A stretch of DNA of 64,000 bases from Aliidiomarina taiwanensis (GTDB lineage Bacteria > Pseudomonadota > Gammaproteobacteria > Enterobacterales > Alteromonadaceae), in contig NZ_PIPQ01000001.1 in assembly GCF_003987015.1 (NCBI RefSeq), positions 806,001-870,000 of the forward strand, written 5' to 3'. The position numbers and the translations under genes were made by a program. Below are positions 26,159-36,080 of this stretch, piece after piece. How positions within the stretch are numbered: the stretch's first letter is position 1; each line of letters begins with the position of its first letter. The notes under the pieces are model-generated. The model saw nothing but the letters and a program-made list of their open reading frames with translations, did no database searches and was not told the DNA's origin.

Positions 26159-27249
26159 CGGTACTCCAATACATCATTTTGCGTACGGCTCCACGGGTCT
26201 TGAATTTGTTGTAATCGCGATTCTAGTTCAAGAGCCTGTTCCACACGCGCTTTATTTCCTACCACACGCAATTGAAACTCCACTGTTCCTTGGTGGTAGC
26301 GAGCCATGGCCACTTTAACGACTGGGCCCAAGCTTTCTAATAGGGCTTCTGCCGCTATTACTTTTTCTAAACTTCCAGCATTCACTAAACGCAATCGAAC
26401 ATCGGTTTGCTCTGAATTTGAAAAGCTCACCGCATATTCTGCAGCCACCTGTTCGGTTAATGCGTCGGCAAACAACACACCAAGTTGGTGTAAGTCTGCG
26501 TGGGCTACACTCCCTGTGGTATGCAAGCCTCCCACCACCAAACGCCATTCTGCACGGTAGCCCTGCTCTGTCGGCTGAATGCGTGCTATAGCCGTACCAC
26601 TTGCAGCATAACGCTCCGTAGCAGCAACCACAGGCCCTTCAAAGCGCCCCCAAACGTCACTAGGGCTTACCGCTAGTAGGTCTGTTAAGTCCAACAGCGG
26701 AAAGGTCACTGGCAAACCGCGAATGCTGGCTTGCTCGGTAATACCCGCAAGTAGCTCATGCCCAGAGTCGCGCGCTATTAACTGGGTGTTTCCGCGGGCG
26801 CCAGTTTCACTTGGCTCGGCTAGCCACAACATAACGGTGGGCCGCTGCGCACTCCAAACAGAGCTTCCTACCTGACGTAATAGCTGCAGCATACGCTCTT
26901 CGTTATAAGTGGCACTTAAAAAGGTTTTGCCCTGCTCTCGAATGTAAGAATACTGAATAACATAGTCGCTGGCGTTCCGCCGCTCCGACTGCACTTGTTC
27001 AAACGAAACTACATCCGCATGGCCCGCAAGCCTCACTAATACTTCATTGAATCCCAATTGAGCAGCACGCAGCCGTTCAGCCCGAGTTTGCGAGTTCACC
27101 TCTACCCGGGCCGTTAGTAGCTGCTGCATGCCATTCTCATCAACCAAGCTTTGTCCGTAAGCAGGCTGCCAGCTTGCTTGCGCAATAAGCAAAACAACCA
27201 GTGCGCTTAACATCAGCAGAGTATGTGTAATTCGATTCAAGGCACTCAC
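26146..27249 (-). CDS. Exported DUF2066-domain protein
   Basis: 367 residues with an N-terminal hydrophobic signal (about 8-32, possible cleavage near AYG). The mature part begins with the DUF2066 pattern (VNSQTRAERLRAAQLGFNEVLVRLAG) and has no recognised catalytic motif. The family is confined largely to gammaproteobacteria and often adjoins hda; its function is unknown. The start ATG is preceded by AAGG at suitable spacing. It is upstream of and overlapping hda. Confidence 0.82.
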   Translation of the reverse strand: MSALNRITHTLLMLSALVVLLIAQASWQPAYGQSLVDENGMQQLLTARVEVNSQTRAERLRAAQLGFNEVLVRLAGHADVVSFEQVQSERRNASDYVIQYSYIREQGKTFLSATYNEERMLQLLRQVGSSVWSAQRPTVMLWLAEPSETGARGNTQLIARDSGHELLAGITEQASIRGLPVTFPLLDLTDLLAVSPSDVWGRFEGPVVAATERYAASGTAIARIQPTEQGYRAEWRLVVGGLHTTGSVAHADLHQLGVLFADALTEQVAAEYAVSFSNSEQTDVRLRLVNAGSLEKVIAAEALLESLGPVVKVAMARYHQGTVEFQLRVVGNKARVEQALELESRLQQIQDPWSRTQNDVLEYRWLH

Positions 27250-27390
27250 CTTTTAAACATGATGGTTAGGATAATAAACACCCTTCCGCAGCGGGGCAAG
27301 TAACAAGCTGTGGAAATCAAGTGCATATGTGGCTCACAACTACCTTAAATGATAGCATGAATAAAATTTCTCCAGTTTTTAAGGTTTGCG

Positions 27391-28716
27391 ATGTTACGTC
27401 AACAAGTTAGAGCCGTCAGTTCACTCCTTTCCACCATGACGCTCATTGGCCTGTGTGTCGGCATGACCACCACGCTGCTCAGTTTACGCGGTGCGCTTGA
27501 AGGTTTTTCGACCATGACCATTGGGGTCATTATGTCGGCTTACTTTATTGGCTACTTGTTTGGCACAACGCGCGCACCTAAAGACATTCGCCGGGTTGGC
27601 TATATTCGCGCCTTTGGCGGACTCGGCGCCCTTGCCTCTATCAGTGTGCTTATTCAGGCCATCTGGATAGACCCTGTGGTCTGGTTCCTCATGCGTTTTC
27701 TAAGCGGTTTTGCCTTATCCGCCATGTTTGTTATTGCCGAAAGCTGGCTAAATACCATGGCAGACAATAAAAGTCGCGGCGCCATGCTGTCTGTCTACAT
27801 GGTGCTACTGTACGGGGGCTTAATCGTCGGCCAGTTGCTACTGGGTATTGCTGACCCTGCCTCTTTTATACCGTTTGTCCTAGTGGCTATGTTGCTCAAC
27901 CTGTCCCTGATCCCTATTTTAGCGAGTGTGACAGTAGAGCCAACCATTACCGATGTAAAGAAAGTGCCATTACGGCTGTTGCTTGAACAAGCCCCCTTGG
28001 GGATTGCCGCCACCTTTGTGATACAAGCTTGTTATGCCATGTTTTACGGTGTAGGCCCTGTTTATGCTATTCACCTTGGTTTAAGTGTTTCCCAAGTGAC
28101 TGTGTTTATTGCCGCTTTTATTGTCGGTGGGCTTATTTCACAGCCCATTATTGGTATGCTGTCGGATAAATACGACCGTCGCGCCGTACTTGCAGGCTGT
28201 ACCGCTAGCGCCACCCTGATTGCCTTTGTCTTATCGCAAATCGACGGTGGCAGCCCGTGGCTGATTTTCCTGGGTATTGCCTTATTTGGCGCAAGCATGC
28301 TGCCCGTGTATGCCTTGGCCATTGCCCATACCAACGACTTTTTAGAACTCGACCAAATGCTAGGTGCCACCGGCACTATCATAAAAATAGCTGGTGTTGG
28401 GGCAATTATTGGTGCTCCTGTGGTGGCCGCCATGATGCAATTTGGTGCCGTAAACTACTTTTTTCTTCTAATGGCCGCTTTAACCGCAAGTATTGCCTTG
28501 TATTCTTTGTATCGGATAGGTCAGCGTGACGCCCCAGAAGAGCAGCAAGTGTCGCCATTTGCTGTGTTAGCGCCTGCCCAGGTTTCGGAAGAAATAGTAC
28601 ACACCATGATAGAAGAAGCGATTGAGCTTGAAGAAGAGCAGGCCAGTGACTTACCTGAAGTGACAGGTCCGCCACTGGAAGAAGCGTCTGAAGAAGAGGT
28701 TCTAGAGGCTCGCTAA
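27391..28716 (+). CDS. MFS transporter, YcaD-like
   Basis: 441 residues with twelve likely transmembrane helices. The cytoplasmic loop between helices 2 and 3 and the GMLSDKYDRRAVL loop between helices 8 and 9 carry the MFS signature; FVIAESWLN in helix 4 is typical of the YcaD/TsgA-like group. The C-terminus has an unusual acidic tail of about 50 residues rich in glutamate. Substrate unknown. It is convergent with pgm, overlapping its stop by four bases. Confidence 0.85.
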   Translation: MLRQQVRAVSSLLSTMTLIGLCVGMTTTLLSLRGALEGFSTMTIGVIMSAYFIGYLFGTTRAPKDIRRVGYIRAFGGLGALASISVLIQAIWIDPVVWFLMRFLSGFALSAMFVIAESWLNTMADNKSRGAMLSVYMVLLYGGLIVGQLLLGIADPASFIPFVLVAMLLNLSLIPILASVTVEPTITDVKKVPLRLLLEQAPLGIAATFVIQACYAMFYGVGPVYAIHLGLSVSQVTVFIAAFIVGGLISQPIIGMLSDKYDRRAVLAGCTASATLIAFVLSQIDGGSPWLIFLGIALFGASMLPVYALAIAHTNDFLELDQMLGATGTIIKIAGVGAIIGAPVVAAMMQFGAVNYFFLLMAALTASIALYSLYRIGQRDAPEEQQVSPFAVLAPAQVSEEIVHTMIEEAIELEEEQASDLPEVTGPPLEEASEEEVLEAR

Positions 28717-28726
28717 CACGCGAGCC
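28707..28726. terminator. Hairpin across the MFS/pgm stop codons
   Basis: GGCTCGC (28707-28713) and GCGAGCC (28720-28726) form a seven-base-pair stem; both stop codons (MFS TAA, pgm TAG) fall at or in the six-base loop. No T-run follows on either strand, so it may act as a 3'-end structure rather than a classical terminator. Confidence 0.4.
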
Positions 28727-30350
28727 ACTTAGTCAAACAGGTTTTGGCTTCTTCTTGCAGTGCAGCTAAATGCTCCGCACTCTTTAAACTTTCCGCATAT
28801 ATTTTATACACAGGCTCTGTGCCCGAAGGACGTGCTGCAAACCAACCATTTGCCGTGGTGACTTTCACCCCACCAAAGGCTTCGCCATTGCCTGGGGCTT
28901 TGGTCAATACCGACGTTACCGCTTCACCAGCGAGTTCAGTCAGGGTAGGTGGTGCTTCAACCAAAGCTTTAAAGGCCTCCATTTCGTGGTAGCTCGCTTG
29001 CATGTCGAGACGTGCATAAAACGACTGCCCATATTCAGCTTCTAGCGCGCGGTAATAAGCACTAGCAGACTTACCTGTCGTGGCCTGAATTTCAGCCGCA
29101 AGCAGTGCCAAAATAATCCCATCTTTGTCTGTACTAAACGCCTTACCTTGCAAGTCTAAAAAGCTAGCACCTGCACTTTCTTCACCAGCAAAGCCTATAG
29201 CTCCGGAAGCGAGCCCCTGGGCAAACCACTTGAAGCCCACGGGCACTTCCATGAGTGGACGTTCCGCCCCTGCTACAACACGGTCTATCATGGCACTGGA
29301 GACAAGGGTCTTCCCGATTTGTGTCGTGTTAGGCCAGGTTCGCGTACGTAACAAGTAGTCAATACTAACGGCCAGAAAATGGTTTGGGTTCATCAAACCG
29401 TCTGCAGTAACAATGCCGTGGCGGTCATAGTCAGGGTCGTTTCCGACGGCTAAGTCAAAGGTGTCGCGCATGGACAATAAGCCGGCCATGGCGTCTGCAG
29501 ACGAACAGTCCATGCGAATAGCGCCGTCTTTGTCGAGCGTCATAAAGGAAAAACGAGGATCTGCATGGTCGTTCAAAATAGTCAGGTGTAAACCATAGGT
29601 TTCAGCAATAGCATGCCAATAGCGCATGCCTGCTCCGCCCATAGCATTGACCCCAATGTGCAGGTTTGCCTGGGCTATCGCCTCAAGGTTCACCACGTTT
29701 TTCAAGTCGCTCACATAGCTCGAAATCCAGTCGCAGCGACGTAAGTTCTTCGCATTTAAGGCTTCGTCGTAGCCCACCACATTCACGCCTACCAACTCAC
29801 TCGACAAAATTGCATTGGCATATTTCTCAATACAGGTGGTCACGTCGGTGTCCGCGGGTCCGCCATGGGGTGGGTTGTATTTAAAACCACCGTCTTGCGG
29901 TGGGTTATGAGAAGGCGTTATCACCACGCCATCAGCAAACCCTTCGGTGCGCCCTTCGTTGTACCTGAGTATCTCATGGCTGATAACTGGTGTTGGGGTG
30001 TACCCCATGTCTTCTTGCACATGCACTTCAATGCCGTTGGCTATAAACACCTCAAGCGCGGTAATAAACGCTGGCTCTGACAAGGCATGGGTGTCTTTCC
30101 CCAACAGCAAAGGACCCGTAATACCCTGCTCTTCACGATAACCACAAATGGCCTGGCTCATAGCCAATACATGAGCTTCGTTAAAGGTGCTGGTGATGGA
30201 ACTACCGCGATGCCCCGAGGTGCCGAAACGCACTTGCTGTGACACTTTTCTTGGGTTCGGTTCACGTACGTAATAAGAAGCAACCAGGTTGGGAATATCA
30301 ATTAAGTCTTGTTGCTGGGCCGGTTGGCCTGCGCGCTCATGACGGCTCAT
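28713..30350 (-). CDS. pgm: Phosphoglucomutase (alpha-D-glucose phosphate-specific)
   Basis: 545 residues. It interconverts glucose-1-phosphate and glucose-6-phosphate. The phosphoserine loop is TPSHNP with S147, followed by the metal-binding DPDYDRHG segment, the sugar-specificity GEESAGASF loop and the phosphate-binding RPSGTEP near the C-terminus. Its ATG overlaps the seqA stop by one base (TAATG), so it is translated from the seqA transcript, as in many gammaproteobacteria. Confidence 0.96.
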   Translation of the reverse strand: MSRHERAGQPAQQQDLIDIPNLVASYYVREPNPRKVSQQVRFGTSGHRGSSITSTFNEAHVLAMSQAICGYREEQGITGPLLLGKDTHALSEPAFITALEVFIANGIEVHVQEDMGYTPTPVISHEILRYNEGRTEGFADGVVITPSHNPPQDGGFKYNPPHGGPADTDVTTCIEKYANAILSSELVGVNVVGYDEALNAKNLRRCDWISSYVSDLKNVVNLEAIAQANLHIGVNAMGGAGMRYWHAIAETYGLHLTILNDHADPRFSFMTLDKDGAIRMDCSSADAMAGLLSMRDTFDLAVGNDPDYDRHGIVTADGLMNPNHFLAVSIDYLLRTRTWPNTTQIGKTLVSSAMIDRVVAGAERPLMEVPVGFKWFAQGLASGAIGFAGEESAGASFLDLQGKAFSTDKDGIILALLAAEIQATTGKSASAYYRALEAEYGQSFYARLDMQASYHEMEAFKALVEAPPTLTELAGEAVTSVLTKAPGNGEAFGGVKVTTANGWFAARPSGTEPVYKIYAESLKSAEHLAALQEEAKTCLTKWLAC

Positions 30351-30904
30351 TATAGTAAGTCCTTTAGTTGGTCAGCGTCTGCTGCAGAGTATCCTAACTC
30401 TTGTGCCGCTTGTTTTACGATGGCTTGTTTTTTGCTGGTATTGGAGTTCGTGACGACCCAATAGCCCGAGTTTGGCACTTCCTTTGGATTGGTGCTGTTA
30501 CCCGACGCTTTTAGCTCTTCTTTGCTTTTCGCAAAATACAACCGGTGCCGGCCTCGAATGCGTAACACATTGTCGAAGGTGTCCGGGTGACTCTGGTACA
30601 ACACACTGAGTAAATATAAAAAACGCCCTACTTTGCTTTTTTCTGCGTCAAGTTGCTCCGCCACGACACTCTCTAAAGCCGACTGTGCAGGTGCTGGCTC
30701 CTCTGCAGGGGGCTCTTCTACCTCGGCCTCTTCCTGGGCCGGTGCGAGTTCTGGCTCCATGGCCACGGCTTGTTCTTTTTCTATACCCGTTAAAGGCGGT
30801 AGCGCCAGCAGGCGGCGCAAAATGTCGGAGGCACTTTCCCCGATGGACTGGGTGTGGGAAGCAATGTAACGATATAGTTCAGCGTCTATTTCTATCTGTT
30901 TCAT
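30350..30904 (-). CDS. seqA: Negative modulator of replication initiation SeqA
   Basis: 184 residues. The N-terminal oligomerisation domain starts KQIEIDAELYRYI; a long acidic, proline- and alanine-rich linker (about 52-95) follows; the C-terminal domain (about 100-184) binds hemimethylated GATC and contains the VLRIRGRHRLYFAKS segment. SeqA sequesters newly replicated oriC, which implies Dam methylation. I start at ATG 30904, the conserved N-terminus; the frame extends upstream to 31024 but that part is not family-like. Confidence 0.95.
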   Translation of the reverse strand: MKQIEIDAELYRYIASHTQSIGESASDILRRLLALPPLTGIEKEQAVAMEPELAPAQEEAEVEEPPAEEPAPAQSALESVVAEQLDAEKSKVGRFLYLLSVLYQSHPDTFDNVLRIRGRHRLYFAKSKEELKASGNSTNPKEVPNSGYWVVTNSNTSKKQAIVKQAAQELGYSAADADQLKDLL

Positions 30905-31082
30905 AAATGTTTTCTTCGCAAATGCTGTTGCGCCATTGTCGCAGCAGCAAGGCTCCAGTTTGCATTCTAAAGTATTTATTTTGCCCACAGTATATAGAAG
31001 CATGGAAAGGTTTGCACCGACCATGCTTCGTGGGCGAGAATAGCGGCATACAATACAACTTTACTCTGTAAAGGAAGCTTTT

Positions 31083-31868
31083 ATGTCACATCATGCCATT
31101 TCATTAAACCATGAAACGCTGGGCTCACCAGAAAACCCTGCCGTACTGCTCATTCATGGCTTATTCGGCGACCTAGACAACTTAAAAAGTATTAGTCGCG
31201 CTCTAAGCGACGCGTATTATGTCATTAATATAGATCTACGCAATCACGGCCAGTCGCCCTGGGTCAGCAGTATGTCGTTTCCAGAGATGGCCGCCGACGT
31301 TCTTGCCTTGCTCGACACTCTAGAAATACAACAAGCACACATTTTGGGCCATTCGCTGGGCGGCAAGGTCGCCATGGAAGTGGCTATGCACCACCCTGAA
31401 CGTATACGTTCATTGGTTGTGGCCGACATTGCTCCGGTGCGCTACCCACCGAGCCATAATACTATATTAGCGGCCTTAACCGCTCTGCCGCTCAACCAAG
31501 TAAAGAACCGACAAGACGCCGACGCTCGCTTGGCGAGAGACATTAAAATAAAAGGGGTACGCCAGTTCTTGCTTAAGAACCTGACAAAAACCGACGAAGG
31601 GTGGGCTTGGCGTATGAACCTGGCCGATATTAACGCCTGCTACCCAGAACTGATAGGCGCCCCTGGCTCGAACAAGGTGTATGAGGGCCCCACTTTGTTT
31701 ATCCGTGGCGGTCTCTCTGACTACATACAGGCAAAGCACAAAACTGAAATTCTTGCGCGTTTCCCGAACGCACAGTCGAAAACCATGAGTGGTGTAGGTC
31801 ACTGGCTGCATGCGGAAAAGCCGCTTATTTTTAACGGCTTGGTACAACGTTTTCTAGATGAGAACTAA
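31083..31868 (+). CDS. ybfF: Alpha/beta-hydrolase esterase YbfF
   Basis: 261 residues. The nucleophile elbow is GHSLGGK with S91; the oxyanion region is LLIHGLFGD; the conserved RNHGQSP and the terminal GVGHWLHAEKP histidine complete the fold. YbfF is an acyl-CoA/ester hydrolase of uncertain physiological substrate. Divergent from seqA, the arrangement known from E. coli. AAGG and a clear ATG fix the start. Confidence 0.9.
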   Translation: MSHHAISLNHETLGSPENPAVLLIHGLFGDLDNLKSISRALSDAYYVINIDLRNHGQSPWVSSMSFPEMAADVLALLDTLEIQQAHILGHSLGGKVAMEVAMHHPERIRSLVVADIAPVRYPPSHNTILAALTALPLNQVKNRQDADARLARDIKIKGVRQFLLKNLTKTDEGWAWRMNLADINACYPELIGAPGSNKVYEGPTLFIRGGLSDYIQAKHKTEILARFPNAQSKTMSGVGHWLHAEKPLIFNGLVQRFLDEN

Positions 31869-31918
31869 TATCACCTATGTTATTATAAACACTATACAGA
31901 CTTGTGGATGAGGCCCCC

Positions 31919-32137
31919 ATGTTTAGCGACAACCTAGAGCAAATTGAATCGTTAATGACAAACTTTGCTATCGCCATTTTGTTTCTTCTTATTGGCTTAG
32001 CAATTCAAGATGTGCTGAAAAAAGGCAATGTGCCACGTTTTGGCCGTTTTTTTGTTTGGCTTGTTTTGTTTCTAGGTATGGCTGGGTTTATTGCCAAGGG
32101 CGTTATCCAGTTTGTGGTTGAAGCCAATATTCATTAA
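31919..32137 (+). CDS. DUF2788 small membrane protein
   Basis: 72 residues with two hydrophobic helices (about 13-30 and 43-65) and the intervening KKGNVPRFGRFFVW segment recognisable as DUF2788. Function unknown. ATG 31919 has GAGG five bases upstream; a GTG at 31904 is an alternative. It sits between ybfF and fldA on the same strand. Confidence 0.75.
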   Translation: MFSDNLEQIESLMTNFAIAILFLLIGLAIQDVLKKGNVPRFGRFFVWLVLFLGMAGFIAKGVIQFVVEANIH

Positions 32138-32186
32138 CTCTATTTCATTTTAACTTTAGCTTAGCAGTAAGAGCAGGAACATTATT

Positions 32187-32711
32187 ATGGCCACTGTTGG
32201 ACTTTTTTTTGGAAGTGACACAGGTAACACAGAAGCGGTTGCCAACATGATACAGAAAGAGCTTGGCAAACACCTCATAAAGGTGCAAGACATTGCTAAC
32301 TCAAGTAAAGAAGACATCGCTGAGTACGACTTACTTTTATTTGGCATTCCTACTTGGTACTACGGCGAATCACAGTGCGACTGGGACGACTTTTTCCCAG
32401 AGTTTGAAGAGATCGACTTTACCGACAAGCTGGTCGCTATTTTTGGCTGCGGTGACCAAGAAGACTACGCCGAATACTTCTTAGACGCGATGGGCGTGGT
32501 GCGTGATATTGTTGAGGCCCGTGGTGGTATTATTATTGGTCACTGGCCAACAGAAGGTTATGACTTTGAAGCCTCTAAAGGGCTGGCAGACGAAAACCAT
32601 TTTGTTGGACTCGGTATCGACGAAGACCGTCAACCTGAATTAACCAAAGAGCGCGTGGTCGCTTGGTGTGCGCAACTGCGCGAAGAAATGATGCTTGACG
32701 AGTTAAGTTAA
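32187..32711 (+). CDS. fldA: Flavodoxin
   Basis: 174 residues, a long-chain flavodoxin that carries electrons on FMN, for example to IspG/IspH, biotin synthase and pyruvate formate-lyase activase. The phosphate loop is GSDTGNTEA; the isoalloxazine-flanking PTWYYGESQCDW and GCGDQEDYAEYF segments are present. Its position before fur matches the fldA-fur order of E. coli. Confidence 0.96.
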   Translation: MATVGLFFGSDTGNTEAVANMIQKELGKHLIKVQDIANSSKEDIAEYDLLLFGIPTWYYGESQCDWDDFFPEFEEIDFTDKLVAIFGCGDQEDYAEYFLDAMGVVRDIVEARGGIIIGHWPTEGYDFEASKGLADENHFVGLGIDEDRQPELTKERVVAWCAQLREEMMLDELS

Positions 32712-32745
32712 GTATTACCCATGTTCTTTTTCCGCTGCATGTGGC

Positions 32746-32751
32746 TATAAT
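32746..32751 (+). promoter_or_regulatory. Probable -10 element of the fur promoter
   Basis: A perfect TATAAT lies 36 bases before the fur start codon in the fldA-fur gap. The -35 region 16 bases upstream (TTCTTT) is weak. It suggests fur can be transcribed separately from fldA. Confidence 0.45.
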
Positions 32752-32786
32752 CACAAGCAACCCCTTTTGTGTATAGAGAGTACTCA

Positions 32787-33248
32787 ATGCCCAGTTCTGA
32801 TGTTCAATTAAAAAAAGCAGGTCTTAAAGTAACCTCTCCGCGCATCAAGGTTCTTGATGTGATGAAAAACCCGGATAACCAGCATGTAAGCGCTGAAGAT
32901 GTTTTTCGTATTCTTATGGAGCGTGGCGACGAGGTTGGCCTTGCCACTGTTTATCGTGTATTAAACCAGTTTGAAGACGCAGGGATTATTACTCGTCATC
33001 ACTTTGAAGGTGGCCGTTCGGTTTTCGAGCTCGCCAATAAAGATCATCACGACCATTTAGTGTGCTTAACCTGTGGCCGTGTCATTGAGTTTGAAGACGA
33101 CATCATAGAACAGCAGCAGCTAAAAATAGCTGAAGCTAACAACCTTGCGTTAACCAACCACAGCTTGTACCTATACGGTGAATGCAAAACACCTGATACG
33201 TGCGAGCACAATGTAGAAGCCGATGAAAACAAGAGCATAGGGCTATAA
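32787..33248 (+). CDS. fur: Ferric uptake regulator Fur
   Basis: 153 residues. A winged-helix DNA-binding domain (about 1-82, KKAGLKVTSPRIKVLDVM) is followed by the dimerisation domain with metal ligands HHDH (87-90), C93-LT-C96 and the C-terminal pair C133/C139. Fe2+-loaded Fur represses iron-uptake genes. I place the start at ATG 32787, which has GAGAG seven bases upstream and aligns with known N-termini; the frame continues upstream to 32769. Adjacent to fldA. Confidence 0.96.
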   Translation: MPSSDVQLKKAGLKVTSPRIKVLDVMKNPDNQHVSAEDVFRILMERGDEVGLATVYRVLNQFEDAGIITRHHFEGGRSVFELANKDHHDHLVCLTCGRVIEFEDDIIEQQQLKIAEANNLALTNHSLYLYGECKTPDTCEHNVEADENKSIGL

Positions 33249-33251
33249 CCT

Positions 33252-34283
33252 ATGAAATGGCTTATTTACGGTGCCTATGGCTATACCGGTGAGTTAATTA
33301 CCCACCACGCCAAGCGTATGGGGTACAGCCCTATTCTTGCCGGTCGTAACCAAGGAAAGCTCGACACTTTTGCCGAGCATGTCAAGCTTGAAGCTCGCGC
33401 TTTCGACTTAAGCCACGACGCCCTGGTAGAAAACCTACAAGACATTGATCTCGTGGTGCATTGCGCCGGGCCTTTTAGCAAAACAGCCGAGCCCATGATG
33501 CATGCCTGTATTGCCACGGGCACCCACTATTTAGACATTACCGGTGAAATTGAGGTTTTTGAGCTTGCCCACCAATTGCACGCACAAGCTGAAGAAGCCG
33601 GTATTGTGCTCTGCCCAGGCGTTGGCTTTGACGTTATTCCAACGGACTGTATTGCCGCACGATTAAAGTCACAAATGCCTGGAGCAACCCACTTAAAATT
33701 AGGTTTTGACTCCCGCTCGCGTATGAGCCGTGGCACTGCCAAAACCAGTATTGAAGGCTTAGGCAAAGGCGGTGCTGTACGTAAAGAAGGCCACATTGTA
33801 AGTGTGCCGCTTGCCTATAAAACGGAAGAAATTAACTTTGGCGATGGTCGTAAGCTCGCCATGACCATTCCCTGGGGCGATGTCTCCACCGCCTACTACA
33901 CCACCGGCGTACCCAACATTGAAGTGTATATTCCAGCTTCACCTAAGCTGGTCAAACAACTGAAAAGGCTGAACCGAGTTCGCTGGTTACTGCGCCGCCG
34001 CTTCGTGCAAACATGGTTAAGCAAAAAAGCAGAGAAACAACCGGCAGGCCCAGAAGCCAAAGAGCGCGAACAACATGCAACCTGGGTGTGGGGCGAAATT
34101 AGTAACGACCAAGGAGAAACCATCTCCTTGCGTGAAAAGGTACTGAACGGCTACTCCTTGACCGCCCGGGGCGCTGTTGAGGTGGCTATTCATGTTTTAC
34201 GCCACCAAATAAAACCCGGCTTTTACACGCCTTCACGCTTATATGGCGCAAAGCTTATCGACTTGTTTTTAGCCGACAAATAA
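33252..34283 (+). CDS. Saccharopine dehydrogenase-like NAD(P)-binding oxidoreductase
   Basis: 343 residues. A Rossmann start (WLIYGAYGYTGELI) with GxYGxxG, followed by AGRNQGKL and VVHCAGPFSKTAEPM, belongs to the saccharopine dehydrogenase/trans-acting enoyl reductase family. The GVGFDVIPTDC segment is conserved in this group. Substrate unknown; true saccharopine metabolism is unlikely in a DAP-pathway bacterium. It starts three bases after fur, so it is probably co-transcribed with fur, and ends at a strong bidirectional terminator. Confidence 0.82.
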   Translation: MKWLIYGAYGYTGELITHHAKRMGYSPILAGRNQGKLDTFAEHVKLEARAFDLSHDALVENLQDIDLVVHCAGPFSKTAEPMMHACIATGTHYLDITGEIEVFELAHQLHAQAEEAGIVLCPGVGFDVIPTDCIAARLKSQMPGATHLKLGFDSRSRMSRGTAKTSIEGLGKGGAVRKEGHIVSVPLAYKTEEINFGDGRKLAMTIPWGDVSTAYYTTGVPNIEVYIPASPKLVKQLKRLNRVRWLLRRRFVQTWLSKKAEKQPAGPEAKEREQHATWVWGEISNDQGETISLREKVLNGYSLTARGAVEVAIHVLRHQIKPGFYTPSRLYGAKLIDLFLADK

Positions 34284-34288
34284 GCAAT

Positions 34289-34317
34289 AAAAAAGCGACC
34301 CGCAGGTCGCTTTTTTT
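34289..34317. terminator. Bidirectional rho-independent terminator
   Basis: AAAAAGCGACC and GGTCGCTTTTT form an 11-base-pair stem around CGCA, with T-runs on both strands. It separates the convergent saccharopine dehydrogenase-like gene and glnS and serves both. Confidence 0.92.
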
Positions 34318-34338
34318 ATTTTTTTAAACACGAAGTAG

Positions 34339-36012
34339 TTAGTCTTTTCCGTCCATTTTCGCCCAACTGTCGCGTAATCCAACCGTACGATTGAAGACCA
34401 AGTTGTCACCTTGGCCGTCCACACTGTCGCGGCAGAAGTAACCAACACGTTCAAACTGATAGCCTTGCTCCACGGGCGCGTCCATCAGTGATGGCTCTAA
34501 ATAGCCCTCAACAACCTTTAACGAGTCAGGGTTTAACACTTCTTCTAAGGTTTCCGCAGAGCCTGGCATGGGCACTTTAAATAAGCGGTCGTACAGGCGT
34601 ATTTCAGCCGGTACCGCATGAGGAACAGATACCCAGTGAATCACACCACGTACTTTCCGGCCATCGGCAGGCGCTTTACCTAGCGTCTCTGGGTCGTAGC
34701 TACAGTAAATCGTGGTTATTTCGCCTGCGTCATTTTTTTCCACACGTTCGGCTTTTATCACGTAGGCATTACGTAAGCGCACTTCTTTACCCAGCACCAA
34801 ACGCTTAAACTTTTTATTGGCTTCTTCACGGAAGTCTTCACGCTCAATATACAATACGCCGCTAAAAGGCACCTTACGGGTTCCCATGCTTTCGTCGCTT
34901 GGGTGGTTGGGTGCGTCAATTTCTTCATGCTGGCCTTCTGGGTAGTTTTCTAAGACCACTTTTACCGGATCTAGCACAGCCATAGCGCGTGGCGCAGTTG
35001 CGTTTAAGTCGTCACGAATGCACGACTCCAACACTCCCATTTCCACCACGTTATCCATTTTCGTCACACCAATACGCTTGGCAAACTCACGAATAGACGC
35101 AGGGGTGTAACCACGACGGCGAATACCTGCAATGGTCGGCATACGCGGATCATCCCAACCAGACACATGCCCTTCTACGACCAGTTCGTTCAAGCGGCGC
35201 TTGCTCATCATGGTGTATTCAAGATTTAACCGTGAAAATTCAATTTGCTGTGGGTGACAGTCAATACTGATGTTTTCTAATACCCAGTCATACAAGCGAC
35301 GGTTGTCTTGGAACTCAAGTGTACATAGTGAGTGCGTGATGTTTTCAATAGCATCGGAAATGCAGTGCGTAAAGTCGTACATAGGGTATACGCACCATTT
35401 GTCGCCTGTTTGGTGGTGCTCTACATGACGAATGCGGTAAATGACAGGATCACGCATACACATAAACGACGACGTCATATCAATTTTAGCGCGCAGTGAA
35501 CAATGCCCTTCTGGGTATTCTCCCGCTGTCATTTTAGCAAACTCAGCCAAGTTGGTTTCAACCGGTGTGTCCCGGTAAGGGCTATGTTGACCCGGAGCCG
35601 TTAAGGTACCACGCATGGCACGAATTTCTTCTTGGCTGCAAAAGTCTACGTAAGCTAAGCCCTTTTCAATTAACTCCACTGCATAACCATGCAATCGGTC
35701 AAAGTAGTCGGAGGAATAGCGCACTTCACCCGACCACTCATAACCAAGCCAACGAACGTCATTTTTAATAGACTTCACATACTCAATGCTTTCTTTCAGC
35801 GGGTTGGTGTCGTCGAAGCGTAAGTTACAGGTACCCTGATAGTCTTGCGCTATACCAAAGTTCAGCACAATAGATTTGGCATGACCGATGTGCAAATAAC
35901 CGTTCGGCTCAGGCGGGAAACGTGTGTGCACTTCAGTGTGCTTACCTGAGGCTAAGTCATCATCAATAATTTTGCGAATAAAGTTGCTGGGACGCACGCC
36001 AGTCTCGGCCAT
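34339..36012 (-). CDS. glnS: Glutaminyl-tRNA synthetase
   Basis: 557 residues, class I synthetase that charges tRNA-Gln directly. HIGH motif at 41-44 preceded by [10 protein letters not shown]; the KMSKS equivalent is MMSKR; the C-terminal anticodon-binding beta-barrels include [25 protein letters not shown]. The presence of GlnRS implies glutamine charging without the transamidation route for this tRNA. It is 68 bases downstream of pxpC on the same strand; GGAG precedes the ATG. Confidence 0.97.
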   Translation of the reverse strand: MAETGVRPSNFIRKIIDDDLASGKHTEVHTRFPPEPNGYLHIGHAKSIVLNFGIAQDYQGTCNLRFDDTNPLKESIEYVKSIKNDVRWLGYEWSGEVRYSSDYFDRLHGYAVELIEKGLAYVDFCSQEEIRAMRGTLTAPGQHSPYRDTPVETNLAEFAKMTAGEYPEGHCSLRAKIDMTSSFMCMRDPVIYRIRHVEHHQTGDKWCVYPMYDFTHCISDAIENITHSLCTLEFQDNRRLYDWVLENISIDCHPQQIEFSRLNLEYTMMSKRRLNELVVEGHVSGWDDPRMPTIAGIRRRGYTPASIREFAKRIGVTKMDNVVEMGVLESCIRDDLNATAPRAMAVLDPVKVVLENYPEGQHEEIDAPNHPSDESMGTRKVPFSGVLYIEREDFREEANKKFKRLVLGKEVRLRNAYVIKAERVEKNDAGEITTIYCSYDPETLGKAPADGRKVRGVIHWVSVPHAVPAEIRLYDRLFKVPMPGSAETLEEVLNPDSLKVVEGYLEPSLMDAPVEQGYQFERVGYFCRDSVDGQGDNLVFNRTVGLRDSWAKMDGKD

Positions 36013-36080
36013 TCAAGTACTCTCCGTTATTAAAAAATACGAATAAAAATGGCATCTATAATGGCAATTTTCGCTAAATT

